A DNA stretch of 64,000 bases from Neptuniibacter victor (GTDB taxonomy: Bacteria > Pseudomonadota > Gammaproteobacteria > Pseudomonadales > Balneatricaceae), in assembly GCA_027943745.1 (NCBI GenBank), contig AP025763.1:3472001-3536000 (forward strand), given 5' to 3'. Below the pieces are notes generated by a model. That model saw only the letters and a list, made by a program, of their open reading frames with translations. It did not search any database and had not been told where the DNA came from. The translations under genes and the position numbers were made by a program. Shown here one piece after another: positions 9,169 through 22,350 of this stretch (the stretch's first letter is position 1; each line of letters starts with the position of its first letter).

Positions 9169-9528
9169 TCTAGAATCAGGTTCCGCTTCTATCAACTTAT
9201 TTAGACGAGCTGCGATTACCCTAAGCTGCATCATCCCCTCTTTGTTCAATATCGCACCATCGATTCCCTTACTCATAAAGTCATCAGTGCCATTAGCAAT
9301 TGATAGGCAGTTCAAGCGAATCTGCTCTAGCTCAGCATCATGTGTAATCGGTATCGAGAGGAACATATCCCAACGTGATAAAGCATCCCTTTTTTCCATC
9401 ACATCGACGAATAGCTGAAGAATGTCCCGACGAACAGGGCGATACGTAGGAGGTTTTCCAAAAACAAAAGCCAGTGCTACCCCTAGCAACACAATTAAAC
9501 AAACAAAAAAAACAATAAAAAATTCCAT
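9160..9528 (-). CDS. Hypothetical membrane-anchored protein, 122 aa
   Basis: I do not recognise the family. Residues 2-24 form one strongly hydrophobic segment (FFIVFFVCLIVLLGVALAFVF), followed by a soluble part of about 95 residues that looks mostly helical (LQLFVDVMEKRDALSRWDMFLS..., LRVIAARLNKLIEAEPD). The topology suggests an N-terminal anchor with a small domain after it. It follows the DUF2489-type gene by six bases on the same strand, so the two probably form an operon. Its 3' end overlaps the convergent kinase gene by nine bases. Confidence 0.6.
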   Translation of the reverse strand: MEFFIVFFVCLIVLLGVALAFVFGKPPTYRPVRRDILQLFVDVMEKRDALSRWDMFLSIPITHDAELEQIRLNCLSIANGTDDFMSKGIDGAILNKEGMMQLRVIAARLNKLIEAEPDSRLF

Positions 9529-9534
9529 CGCTAA

Positions 9535-10029
9535 TTAATGCGTTAGCATTTTAAAATCATAAGCAATTAGATATCGAGTGGCATCAAGAACCTTCGCTTT
9601 ATACTCACTATCCAACTTCGCCATCTCTTTGGAAAACTTCCATTTTTGTTGCTTTGATAACGCCTTCCATTCCTCTTTAATAGGTATATGCTCTGTTCGT
9701 TTATGCACTTCACGAATAACAGAAACTTCAGGGCTCTCAAGCAGCTGAGGCGCTAACGCTTCTAAAAGTGTACTTAAACGCATACATGCCTCAGTGCAAG
9801 ACAGCTTGTCATCATTACCATAAGCTTTTGAAATAACCGTTATGCTTTCAATCAGGTAGGAACGTTGTTCTTCATATCGCTGCTTTGTTTTACGCTCCTC
9901 TTCCTGCTGTTGCTTTTTCACACTATCCAAAAGAATATATTTACGCTTAATATACAGCGCTAGAACAACACAAATTATGACAACAATGCCACTTAAAAGA
10001 AATAACGTTTCTTGAGATAAACCGGTCAC
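9535..10029 (-). CDS. DUF2489-like membrane protein
   Basis: One N-terminal membrane segment (LFLLSGIVVIICVVLALYI) is followed by a charged coiled-coil region (KKQQQEEERKTKQRYEEQR) and a helical domain with SIxVISKAYGNDDKLSCTEACMRLSTLL, the pattern I associate with DUF2489 proteins. Function is unknown. I chose GTG 10029 (164 aa), preceded by TTGGAA at a sensible distance. The longer frame begins at TTG 10083 and would overlap the divergent antitoxin-like gene. The spacing to the next gene (six bases) indicates an operon of two membrane proteins. Confidence 0.6.
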   Translation of the reverse strand: MTGLSQETLFLLSGIVVIICVVLALYIKRKYILLDSVKKQQQEEERKTKQRYEEQRSYLIESITVISKAYGNDDKLSCTEACMRLSTLLEALAPQLLESPEVSVIREVHKRTEHIPIKEEWKALSKQQKWKFSKEMAKLDSEYKAKVLDATRYLIAYDFKMLTH

Positions 10030-10058
10030 AATAAAATTCCAATATAAAGAAGAGACAA

Positions 10059-10307
10059 ATGCAAATACTACATAGCCCCCCAACAGTAGGGGAGATCATC
10101 AATGAACTATACCTCAACCCAGCCAATGTAAGCCAACAAGAAGCTGCTCTATTATGCCAAATAGAGGACACACTGTTTGCTAAAATTGTAAACGGCGAGG
10201 TCAGAATTGGTTATGAATTAGCTTACAAGCTAAGCAAAGGCTTTAATACGACACATACTTTTTGGCTCAATATCCAACAAGATTACGAAAAAAGTCAAAA
10301 TAAATAA
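10059..10307 (+). CDS. HigA-like XRE-family antitoxin, apparently orphan
   Basis: 82 residues with the layout of HigA-type antidotes: N-terminal PTVGEIINELYL, a helix-turn-helix (VSQQEAALLCQIEDTLFAKIVNGEVRI), then the family's aromatic end (FNTTHTFWLNIQQDYE), which matches the usual 'FWLNLQ.DYDL' close of HigA proteins. In family members the protein binds its promoter and neutralises a RelE-like HigB toxin. No HigB-like frame lies beside it on either strand, so it is an orphan here or its toxin was lost. It diverges from the DUF2489 gene and is followed by the rRNA operon terminator. Confidence 0.75.
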   Translation: MQILHSPPTVGEIINELYLNPANVSQQEAALLCQIEDTLFAKIVNGEVRIGYELAYKLSKGFNTTHTFWLNIQQDYEKSQNK

Positions 10308-10391
10308 CCAGACCTTATCCACTTACTTTATCCGCTGCCGAAGTTGATCCTCCTAGCTCAATAGCCCGCGCACTATTTCCAACCCACAACG

Positions 10392-10422
10392 AAAAACCCC
10401 CCGATCATTACTGACCGGGGGG
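10392..10422 (-). terminator. rRNA operon terminator
   Basis: On the minus strand, six C pair with six G around an extendable inner stem (GGTCA/TGATC) with a GTAA loop, followed by five T. It lies 16 bases beyond the 5S gene. Confidence 0.85.
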
Positions 10423-10437
10423 CTTCTCTTAATTAAA

Positions 10438-10556
10438 TGCTTGGCGATGACCTACTCTCACATGGGGAAACCCCACACTACCATCGGCGATGTTGCGTTT
10501 CACGTCTGAGTTCGGGATGGGATCAGGTGGTTCCACAACTCTATGGTCGCCAAGCA
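10438..10556 (-). rRNA. 5S ribosomal RNA
   Basis: Read on the minus strand the gene begins TGCTTGGCGACCATAG, contains the conserved CCGAACTCAGACGTGAAACG segment, and closes with the complementary GGTCATCGCCAAGCA. The terminal stem brackets a length of about 119 bases, as expected. It is the last gene of the operon. Confidence 0.95.
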
Positions 10557-10704
10557 AAACTGTCACAATCGGGATTTAAATTCATTTTTGATTTAGAGGG
10601 AGTCGTTAGACTCAACCTTGTATTTCTATACGCGCTAATTCGTTACTTTCTATCATTATTTGTCTGTATTGAACAAATCACTTGCCAAACGCCTTGGGCG
10701 TTAT

Positions 10705-13592
<2,888 letters not shown>

Positions 13593-13715
13593 ATATAACC
13601 CGAAGGCGTCTGGAATCATAGTAACTTGTTAGTACAGTAACGATAGATTTCGCCGAATTGGCGCTTGTATATGAAAAATACAAGTCAATCTAAATCAATG
13701 AATCTAAATCCAAAT

Positions 13716-13727
13716 TGTTAAAGAGCG
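13716..13727 (-). promoter_or_regulatory. boxA antitermination site in the 16S-23S spacer
   Basis: The minus strand reads CGCTCTTTAACA, the boxA core bound by NusB/S10 in rRNA antitermination. It is repeated in the 16S leader. The site sits between tRNA-Ala and 23S. Confidence 0.8.
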
Positions 13728-13807
13728 TTTAAAGCAAAAAAGCTTTAAAAGATAATGTCGTAGTAGACGATTATGTTTTAAAACTCTTCTCTCTACAGTA
13801 AGAGTAA

Positions 13808-13883
13808 TGGTGGAGCTATGCGGGATCGAACCGCAGACCTCCTGCGTGCAAAGCAGGCGCTCTCCCAGCTGAGCTATAGCCCC
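13808..13883 (-). tRNA. tRNA-Ala(TGC)
   Basis: A full cloverleaf on the minus strand: acceptor GGGGCTA/TAGCTCC with encoded CCA, D arm GCTCAGCTGGGAGAGC, anticodon loop TTTGCAC with anticodon TGC, and T loop TTCGATC. It is the second spacer tRNA of the rRNA operon. Confidence 0.97.
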
Positions 13884-13906
13884 ATTTCAACAGTGAGGCC
13901 ATTATT

Positions 13907-13983
<77 letters not shown>

Positions 13984-14051
13984 ACACTGTTACTCTTAAC
14001 GTCTCTGATCAGATAATTCGTGTGAACGCTTGCCGAGAATCGGCTTTCGTT

Positions 14052-15593
<1,542 letters not shown>

Positions 15594-15767
15594 AATCATA
15601 TGTGCTATCAGGAATGTGATAGCGAGCTCTAGTACTAAACAACCGGATTACATTCGAAAATGTAAAACCTTTTTGTAAATCGCTTAAATGAATTCACTTG
15701 GTTGCTTGTTCTAGATAAAGTCTTTGCTTCATCTCAACAAGCGCCCACACGAATTATCTGATCAAAT

Positions 15768-15779
15768 TGTTAAAGAGCG
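15768..15779 (-). promoter_or_regulatory. boxA antitermination site in the 16S leader
   Basis: The minus strand reads CGCTCTTTAACA, identical to the spacer boxA, and is placed in the transcribed leader about 175 bases before 16S. Confidence 0.8.
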
Positions 15780-16030
15780 TTGCTTGGAGCTACTTAACGC
15801 TGCGAAGCGTTTCGTCTCAAGCGAGGCGCATATTCTACTTTGCGCCGTTTCAAAGTCAACCGTTATTTTGTGTTTTTGTGAATTAATTTTCAATCAATCC
15901 ACACACTCAAACGAACCTTGAAACCTTCTCCGCAAATCCTGTAAAAACTTAAGCTTTTCAGTGACTTACTTCGAACCTTTTTCAGTACTGAAACCTGCGT
16001 TTCCGCTGTCTCCCTGAGCAAGGACGGCGA

Positions 16031-16058
16031 ATTATAGACACTTCCCGAACCACGTCAA
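16031..16058 (-). promoter_or_regulatory. rRNA operon P1 promoter
   Basis: On the minus strand a -35 TTGACG (16053-16058) and a perfect -10 TATAAT (16031-16036) are separated by 16 bases. A-rich and T-rich tracts immediately upstream (16060-16120) would serve as an UP element. A leader of about 430 bases with boxA follows before 16S. The 16-base spacing is typical of rRNA P1 promoters. Confidence 0.85.
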
Positions 16059-16171
16059 CAGACAATTTAAAAAAACCTCACTTTTTTGTAAAAAAATGCC
16101 TTTTTTATCTAAAACCCAGCAAAAGCGGTTAATAAAGCACCAGAGGCGCTTATTTCCTGTACAGCAGATAC

Positions 16172-16206
16172 AAAAAAGCGCCACCTATATGAATAAGCAG
16201 CGCTTT
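16172..16206 (-). terminator. Probable tyrS terminator
   Basis: Downstream of tyrS on the minus strand AAGCGC and GCGCTT flank an 18-base loop, and the second arm runs into a six-T tract. The large loop lowers confidence. It separates tyrS from the upstream region of the rRNA operon. Confidence 0.5.
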
Positions 16207-16259
16207 ATTTACTAGCTATGAAGAAGAGTAGCTATATAGAAGCCTCTATATAGAGATAA

Positions 16260-17558
16260 TTAAGCCAATTCAAAAAGATGATGCTTCTTCTTACCTAACT
16301 TAACCAAAAAGTATTTTCCAAAAAGCGCTTTATCCGCTGCAAACATACCAGCAGCATTCATAATATCTTCCATACCATGTGCACTACCATTCACCACGAC
16401 AGCATTTCGCTGCAAAGCATCCTTTACCTGCTTCCCAGACGGAGCCAATCCTGCATCCGCTAGAATAGTTGTAACCGGCTGATCCGAAACAGCAGCCACA
16501 TCTAAAATAGAAGACGGCAAACCATCTTGAGCCAACTGAGCATAATCCTGCTCGCTTAAAGATGAAGTATCACCTGAGAACAACGCTTCAGTAATTCGTT
16601 TCGCAGCAACCAGACCCTCCTCACCATGAACGAGACGAGTCACCTCTTCAGCCAGCACTCTTTGTGCATCAGGACGCCCCTGACGTTCGGCATCCTCTTT
16701 TTCTATCTGCTCAATATCTGCCACTGACAAGAAAGTAAAGTAACGCAAGAAACGATATACATCAGCATCTGCTGTCTGTAACCAGAACTGATAGAAGGCA
16801 TAAGGAGAAGTTTTAGTCGAATCAAGCCAGATCGTGCCTGACTCAGTTTTACCAAATTTAGTACCATCAGATTTCGTGATCAACGGCAACGTGAGACCAA
16901 ACACCTGGTTACCATTCATTCGGCGGGTTAACTCAGTTCCACCCGTGATATTACCCCACTGATCTGAACCACCTATCTGTAATGAACAGCCATGCGATTT
17001 ATTTAACTGCTGAAAATCATATGACTGAAGAATCATATAGGTGAACTCTGTGTAAGAGATACCCTCACCTTCACGATCAAGGCGCTGCTTAACTGATTCT
17101 TTACCTATCATCTGGTTAACAGAGAAATGTTTACCAATATCTCGCAAGAACGTCAGAACATTAATATCTTTCGTCCAATCAAGGTTATTAACGACTTCAG
17201 CGCTATTGGAACCGGAATCAAAATCAATGAACGCACTCACCTGCGCTCTTATTTTACCAACCCAGTTTGCAACCGTTTCATCATCATTAAGCTTGCGCTC
17301 TTGCGCTTTAAAACTTGGATCACCAATCAAACCTGTTGCGCCACCTACTAGCGCTAACGGCTTATGGCCATAAGCCTGAAAACGTTTTAACGTCAGCAAT
17401 GGCACCAAACTACCAATATGGAGACTGTCAGCTGTCGGGTCGAAGCCACAATAAAGTGTCACACTACCATCCGTTAGATGCTTCTCCAGTTCGTCTTCAC
17501 TGGTCATCTGCGCAACCAGTCCGCGCGCTTTTAGGTCTTGTAACAGTGTTTCACTCAT
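16260..17558 (-). CDS. tyrS: Tyrosyl-tRNA synthetase
   Basis: Cytoplasmic class I aminoacyl-tRNA synthetase charging tRNA-Tyr. The N-terminal catalytic domain has [15 protein letters not shown] (HIGH-type motif, about 37-51) and a KMSKS-type loop KFGKTES about residue 233. The middle carries the [10 protein letters not shown] tyrosine/AMP site, and an S4-like domain closes the protein ([19 protein letters not shown]). At 432 residues it is close to the family norm of about 424. It is transcribed away from the M23 peptidase gene, sharing a 205-base upstream region. Start ATG 17558 agrees with family N-termini. Confidence 0.97.
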   Translation of the reverse strand: MSETLLQDLKARGLVAQMTSEDELEKHLTDGSVTLYCGFDPTADSLHIGSLVPLLTLKRFQAYGHKPLALVGGATGLIGDPSFKAQERKLNDDETVANWVGKIRAQVSAFIDFDSGSNSAEVVNNLDWTKDINVLTFLRDIGKHFSVNQMIGKESVKQRLDREGEGISYTEFTYMILQSYDFQQLNKSHGCSLQIGGSDQWGNITGGTELTRRMNGNQVFGLTLPLITKSDGTKFGKTESGTIWLDSTKTSPYAFYQFWLQTADADVYRFLRYFTFLSVADIEQIEKEDAERQGRPDAQRVLAEEVTRLVHGEEGLVAAKRITEALFSGDTSSLSEQDYAQLAQDGLPSSILDVAAVSDQPVTTILADAGLAPSGKQVKDALQRNAVVVNGSAHGMEDIMNAAGMFAADKALFGKYFLVKLGKKKHHLFELA

Positions 17559-17763
17559 TATCTTCGTTCAACCTTGGTTGATGGCTATTAAATATCGCGA
17601 CATTTTAGCGGCACAGCGCGCTCAAACAAATAGGGTTTGACAAATATTTTATTGATTTTTGTTAAGCCACTCTTAAGTTTCCCTCACAAAGGCCGACTTT
17701 TTGTAATGAGAATGGCATAATGCGACGCTTATTTATCAGCAACCTGCTTAGAAGGGGACTAGG

Positions 17764-19125
17764 GTGCTATACCGTCTTAAGCAATTACGCACGCAGCTAC
17801 CTACTGTTCATTTGATAGCAGTAAGCGCCTGCGTTTTTATTTTGGGGCTTACCCTTGTAATGCTTCCATCACAACAAGTTGAAGCAACCAGGGGCGACAT
17901 CCCAACACCCCCACTCACGGTTCATGCAGTTATAGACGGGGCTGACGTAGACAATGTTGATCAAAAAAAATCCACCACAATTAAACATGCAACAACTACC
18001 TCTACAGTCATAGAGGATACTCCTGAGAACTGGACCAGCTATACCATTGGCAGCGGTGACAACCTAACGTCTATGTTCTACAAAGCAGGCTTAACAGCAA
18101 GAGATGTCTACAACGCAGCCAACGCTGACAAAGAAGGCAAAGCCTTTAGCCGCCTATACCCGGGACAAACCATCTCCTTCCTTATAAAGGACGGAACACT
18201 CTCCAAATTGCGACACACCGAATCTAAACTCAAGCAAACCCTACTGATTAGCACCAATGATGGCTACAAGGTTGAGGTGATTGAGCGGACACCTACCACC
18301 AGCCATAAATACACATCAGGCACCATTAGAGACTCTCTTTTCCTGGCCGGCGAGGAAGCAGGACTATCTAGCAAAAAGATCATGGAGCTTGCCAGCATAT
18401 TTGGCTGGGATGTCGACTTCGTACTAGATATTAGAAAGAATGATAGCTTTAGTCTTATATATGAGGAGAAGTACCTTGATGGCCAGAAAATTGGTGAAGG
18501 TCCGATCATTGCCGCCCAATTTATTAATAGAGGCAATAAATTCACAGCTCTTCGTTACACCAATACCGAAGGAAACAGCAGTTATTTCACACCAGAAGGC
18601 TATAGCATGCGTAAAGCCTTCCTTCGCTCCCCCGTTGGCTTTGCACGTATAAGCTCTCGCTTCAGCTTAAAACGCAAACACCCAGTTCTTAATCGCATCC
18701 GAGCACACAAAGGTGTTGATTACGCTGCAGGCACAGGCACACCGATCAAATCATCTGGCGACGGAAAGATCATCTATCGTGGAAAAAAAGGTGGATTTGG
18801 CAACGTTGTTATTGTTCAACACGGAAGCAGCATCACAACCCTTTACGCACATATGAGCAACTTCAAACGCGGACAGAAAGTCGGTTCTCGCGTACAACAA
18901 GGTCAGGTAATTGGTTTTGTTGGGAAAACCGGTTTAGCAAGCGGCCCTCACCTACATTATGAATTCCGCGTTAATGGTGTGCATAAGAATCCACTAACAG
19001 TAAAACTTCCAGAAGCAAAACCGATTGCGAAAGATGAACGTTCGGCTTTCAAGTCCACAGCAAGCACACTGCTTGCTCAGCTTGAAACGTACCAAGCAAC
19101 CACTCTTGCATCTTTTCAGCACTAA
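17764..19125 (+). CDS. Membrane-anchored M23 murein endopeptidase (MepM-like)
   Basis: Cell-wall hydrolase acting in the periplasm on peptidoglycan cross-links. An N-terminal membrane anchor (HLIAVSACVFILGLTLVMLP, about 16-36) is followed by a LysM/OapA-like domain (YTIGSGDNLTSMFYKAGL to YPGQTISFLI), a linker domain, and a C-terminal LytM domain. The zinc ligands are visible: HxxxD in HKGVDYAAG (His315, Asp319) and HLH in GPHLHYEF (His396/His398). Length 453 is typical of MepM/YebA. The start is GTG 17764 preceded by AAGGGG. It is followed at 11 bases by anmK, so turnover and recycling of wall fragments are encoded together. Confidence 0.9.
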   Translation: MLYRLKQLRTQLPTVHLIAVSACVFILGLTLVMLPSQQVEATRGDIPTPPLTVHAVIDGADVDNVDQKKSTTIKHATTTSTVIEDTPENWTSYTIGSGDNLTSMFYKAGLTARDVYNAANADKEGKAFSRLYPGQTISFLIKDGTLSKLRHTESKLKQTLLISTNDGYKVEVIERTPTTSHKYTSGTIRDSLFLAGEEAGLSSKKIMELASIFGWDVDFVLDIRKNDSFSLIYEEKYLDGQKIGEGPIIAAQFINRGNKFTALRYTNTEGNSSYFTPEGYSMRKAFLRSPVGFARISSRFSLKRKHPVLNRIRAHKGVDYAAGTGTPIKSSGDGKIIYRGKKGGFGNVVIVQHGSSITTLYAHMSNFKRGQKVGSRVQQGQVIGFVGKTGLASGPHLHYEFRVNGVHKNPLTVKLPEAKPIAKDERSAFKSTASTLLAQLETYQATTLASFQH

Positions 19126-19136
19126 GATTTGAGCAT

Positions 19137-20243
19137 ATGAGCGAAGCAGATCTTTATATTGGCATTATGTCTGGCACTAGCCTAGATGGCATTGATGTAT
19201 TAGCAGCTAGATTTACACCGAATTTTGAGATTATTGCCTCTCACTCAGAACCGATACCGCCTAAACTTAAGCAGCAGATTCTCCGCTTAACCCAACCCGG
19301 AAATAATGAAATAGACCTAATGGGGGAGACTGATGTCGCCCTTGGTCATTTATTTTCACAAGCCGCTAACACTCTTATTCGCTCGTCCAATCTCTCAATT
19401 GAAAAAATACGGGCCATAGGCTGCCATGGACAAACGATTAGACATCGTCCAGAGCTAAATTTCACACTCCAAATAGGCGATGCCAATATAATCGCAGAAC
19501 AAACGGGTATCACCACTGTAGCCGACTTCAGGCGTAGAGATATAGCAGCAGGCGGCCAAGGGGCACCGTTAGTACCAGCCTTTCATCAAGCAATGCTTCA
19601 TTCTACTAGCATTGATAGAGTTCTGTTAAATATTGGAGGCATGGCAAACTTAACCTACCTACCTGCCAACAGCTCCTCTGATATTCTTGGTTTTGATACC
19701 GGCCCAGGTAACGTTCTAATGGACGCGTGGATCTCAACACACCAGCAACGACCTTATGACACAAACGGATTATGGGCTGCTTCTGGTAACTGCAACCACA
19801 AGCTACTTGAACAACTATTAGCATTACACTACTTCCACGAAGCACCACCCAAAAGCACCGGCCGTGAACAGTTCAACCTTAACTGGCTGCAAGAACAGAT
19901 TCAGCAATTTTCAATATCGGCACAAGATATTCAAGCAACGCTACTGGAACTAACAGCATTGAGTATCGCGAACTGCATCAACGATCATATTCCAAGCAAA
20001 AATTTTGAACTGTTAGTATGCGGTGGCGGCAGCAGAAACGGCAAGTTAATGGAACGCATTAGCTACTTGCTACCTAAGGCTACCGTTGATACAACCGATC
20101 ACACGGGAATAGATGCAGACTGGATGGAAGCAGCGGCATTTGCATGGTTAGCAAAACAATGTTTAGCAGGGAATACCGGAAACAGGACAAGTGTAACAGG
20201 CGCGAAAGGGGAAAGAATATTAGGCGCTATCTACCAAGCCTAA
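19137..20243 (+). CDS. anmK: Anhydro-N-acetylmuramic acid kinase
   Basis: Cytoplasmic kinase that opens and phosphorylates anhydro-MurNAc released during cell-wall turnover, feeding MurNAc-6-phosphate into recycling. The ATP-binding start IGIMSGTSLDGIDV and the later GCHGQTIRH, LLNIGGMANLTYLP, GFDTGPGN and VCGGGSRNGKLM motifs are those of AnmK. Length 368 matches the family. It follows the M23 peptidase by 11 bases, most likely as one transcript. Confidence 0.96.
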   Translation: MSEADLYIGIMSGTSLDGIDVLAARFTPNFEIIASHSEPIPPKLKQQILRLTQPGNNEIDLMGETDVALGHLFSQAANTLIRSSNLSIEKIRAIGCHGQTIRHRPELNFTLQIGDANIIAEQTGITTVADFRRRDIAAGGQGAPLVPAFHQAMLHSTSIDRVLLNIGGMANLTYLPANSSSDILGFDTGPGNVLMDAWISTHQQRPYDTNGLWAASGNCNHKLLEQLLALHYFHEAPPKSTGREQFNLNWLQEQIQQFSISAQDIQATLLELTALSIANCINDHIPSKNFELLVCGGGSRNGKLMERISYLLPKATVDTTDHTGIDADWMEAAAFAWLAKQCLAGNTGNRTSVTGAKGERILGAIYQA

Positions 20244-20256
20244 CTCAACGTCAAAC

Positions 20257-20709
20257 TTAGAAATATATATATCCATCGCGCCTTAGCCTGGCTTCTTCTG
20301 CAGGACCTAGCGGAACAGTATCAACAAAATCAGGCAACTCAGAGCGATCCACATCATTTATTCGCATCCATGTTTCACATATACGAATATCAATAACATT
20401 ACTCTCTTCAAGTCGAGCAGCAAGCGCTAATAGATCCTTGTACTGCTCCATATTCCTATGACGAAACGCATGCGCCTCATCCCCGTGCAACACAAAAACA
20501 ATCGGCTCATAGGCATTAAGGTTATCCACCTCTTCGGCCAACATACTAGCTCGATGAAATAACATCTCAACTTCACTTGGGGAGTTTTTCTTTATGAGAG
20601 CCAAATATCTTGGAGCAGCTAGATTAGGATCAGCTGGAGACTGCTGAGGGGCAGCAAAAGCATTTAAAGAGAAGAAACAAAAAAGAATACTTATTAGATA
20701 ATGTCGCAT
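20257..20709 (-). CDS. Exported DsrE-like small protein
   Basis: 150 residues after an ATG at 20709 preceded by GGAAAGG; a longer in-frame version lacks a good start. The N-terminus is a signal peptide ([15 protein letters not shown], probable cut before APQQ). The mature part has a DsrE/DsrF-type alternation: [35 protein letters not shown], then IRICETWMR and the proline-rich close [20 protein letters not shown]. One Cys remains in ICETW. Function is unknown; related periplasmic DsrE-like proteins are implicated only loosely in sulfur or redox chemistry. It converges on anmK and follows erpA on the same strand. Confidence 0.65.
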   Translation of the reverse strand: MRHYLISILFCFFSLNAFAAPQQSPADPNLAAPRYLALIKKNSPSEVEMLFHRASMLAEEVDNLNAYEPIVFVLHGDEAHAFRHRNMEQYKDLLALAARLEESNVIDIRICETWMRINDVDRSELPDFVDTVPLGPAEEARLRRDGYIYF

Positions 20710-20809
20710 ATCGCCTTTCCACAAGCAGGAATACAGATCACTTATAGCAGAGCAAAATGCATATGAATAGGCTCTGAACAGAATCAACAAAGCCTATTCA
20801 CACAATGGA

Positions 20810-21166
20810 TCAGATAGAAAAAGAGGAACCACAGCCGCAGGTTGTCGTCGCATTCGGATTATTAATCACAAATTGAGACCCTTGCAGCCCCTCCTTAAAA
20901 TCTACCTCTGCACCCGCTAGATATTGAAAACTCATGGGGTCCACTACCATTGTCACACCATCTCGCTCGACAACAGTATCATCCTCAGCCGCATTCTCGT
21001 CAAAAGTAAAACCGTAAGAAAAGCCAGCGCAGCCGCCGCCAGTGATAAACACTCGCAATTTCAAGCTCTCATTGTCTTCTTCTTCGATTAGCGTTCTTAC
21101 TTTCTGAGCCGCTGATGCTGTAAATAACATCGATACTTCTTGGCTTGGATCAACTGTTTCTATCAT
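20810..21166 (-). CDS. erpA: A-type iron-sulfur carrier ErpA
   Basis: Fe-S cluster insertion protein needed for maturation of apo-enzymes such as the isoprenoid enzyme IspG. The three invariant cysteines are present in [11 protein letters not shown] and TCGCGSSFS, and the body matches the HesB/A-type fold. I chose ATG 21166 (118 aa); a longer frame from a TTG at 21196 adds ten residues not typical of ErpA. It lies downstream of argC on the same strand. Confidence 0.93.
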   Translation of the reverse strand: MIETVDPSQEVSMLFTASAAQKVRTLIEEEDNESLKLRVFITGGGCAGFSYGFTFDENAAEDDTVVERDGVTMVVDPMSFQYLAGAEVDFKEGLQGSQFVINNPNATTTCGCGSSFSI

Positions 21167-21228
21167 AGGTACTTCACTCACATTGGCAGGCTGCAATTAT
21201 CACCTTAACCAACCATTTCAGTCAAGTA

Positions 21229-22263
21229 TTAAGGCATTAAGCCAACAATATTTAACCCTGCCGACTCATCAACACCAAACATAATGTTCATATTTTGAAC
21301 TGCTTGGCCCGCCGCACCTTTAACCAAATTATCAATAACGGACAGAACAACAACTGTATCGTCTCCCTGAGGACGATGAATACTGATACGGCACATATTT
21401 CCACCTTTAACACTCCGCGTCTGCGGATGGGTGCCCGCCGGCATAACATCAACAAAAGGCTCATCTGCGTAACGCTCTTCAAACAACGTTTGCAGATCAT
21501 GATCCACAGGATCTTTTAAGACACCATAACAAGTAGAATGAATTCCTCTAATCATTGGCGTCAAGTGTGGCACAAAGGTCAAATGAACCGGTCTTTCAGC
21601 AATAAGCGCTAAGCCCTGTTTAATCTCAGGAAGATGACGATGTCCGTGTACACCATAAGCCATCATACTTTCGCTCGCTTCACACAACAGAGAACCAACC
21701 TTCGCCCCTCTGCCCGCGCCACTGACGCCAGACTTACAGTCTGCAATCAAACGGCGATGGTCAATTAACTTATTCTCTAGCAAGGGCAAATAAGCTAACT
21801 GCGTTGCTGTTGGATAGCAGCCAGGACATGCAATGAGCTTTGCATCTTTAATTTGCTCACGATTCATCTCAGGCAACCCATAAACAGCCAACTCGGCCAT
21901 TTCCGGCGATGTATGCTCCATTGCGTACCATTTAGACCACACATCAAGATCTTTGATACGGAAATCTGCACCGAGATCGATCACTCTTACTCCGTTTTCG
22001 ATCAACTCAGCGGTCATCTTCATCGCTACACCGTGCGGTGTCGCAAAGAAAACCACATCACACTGACTTAGCGTTTGAACATCGGGTACCGAAAACTTAA
22101 GATCGTAATGGCCTCGAAGATTAGGGTACATATCAGCTACACTTACTCCCTCCTCGGAGCGAGAAGTAATAACGTCAACTTTTGCTTCTGGATGGTTTGC
22201 CAACAACCGCAATAATTCTACGCCTGTATACCCGGTGCCACCTACAATACCTACCTTAATCAC
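21229..22263 (-). CDS. argC: N-acetyl-gamma-glutamyl-phosphate reductase
   Basis: Third step of arginine biosynthesis, NADPH-dependent reduction of N-acetylglutamyl phosphate in the cytoplasm. The N-terminal dinucleotide motif [17 protein letters not shown], the catalytic Cys in [13 protein letters not shown] and the HRHLPEI and [12 protein letters not shown] segments identify ArgC. Length 344 is typical of the long proteobacterial form. Start ATG 22263. It lies 62 bases upstream of erpA in the same direction. Confidence 0.97.
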   Translation of the reverse strand: MIKVGIVGGTGYTGVELLRLLANHPEAKVDVITSRSEEGVSVADMYPNLRGHYDLKFSVPDVQTLSQCDVVFFATPHGVAMKMTAELIENGVRVIDLGADFRIKDLDVWSKWYAMEHTSPEMAELAVYGLPEMNREQIKDAKLIACPGCYPTATQLAYLPLLENKLIDHRRLIADCKSGVSGAGRGAKVGSLLCEASESMMAYGVHGHRHLPEIKQGLALIAERPVHLTFVPHLTPMIRGIHSTCYGVLKDPVDHDLQTLFEERYADEPFVDVMPAGTHPQTRSVKGGNMCRISIHRPQGDDTVVVLSVIDNLVKGAAGQAVQNMNIMFGVDESAGLNIVGLMP

Positions 22264-22350
22264 AGAGACCTCTCATAAGAGTTGAAAAACTGGTAACGTA
22301 TAATACTACAAAGCGACCCTTCTATGACTATTAAAAAGTAATTCAATACC

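Noticed and set aside
9947-10171. A 74-codon minus-strand frame overlapping the DUF2489 and antitoxin genes
   Set aside because: It runs antisense through the antitoxin gene and out of frame through DUF2489; both of those have clear coding features.
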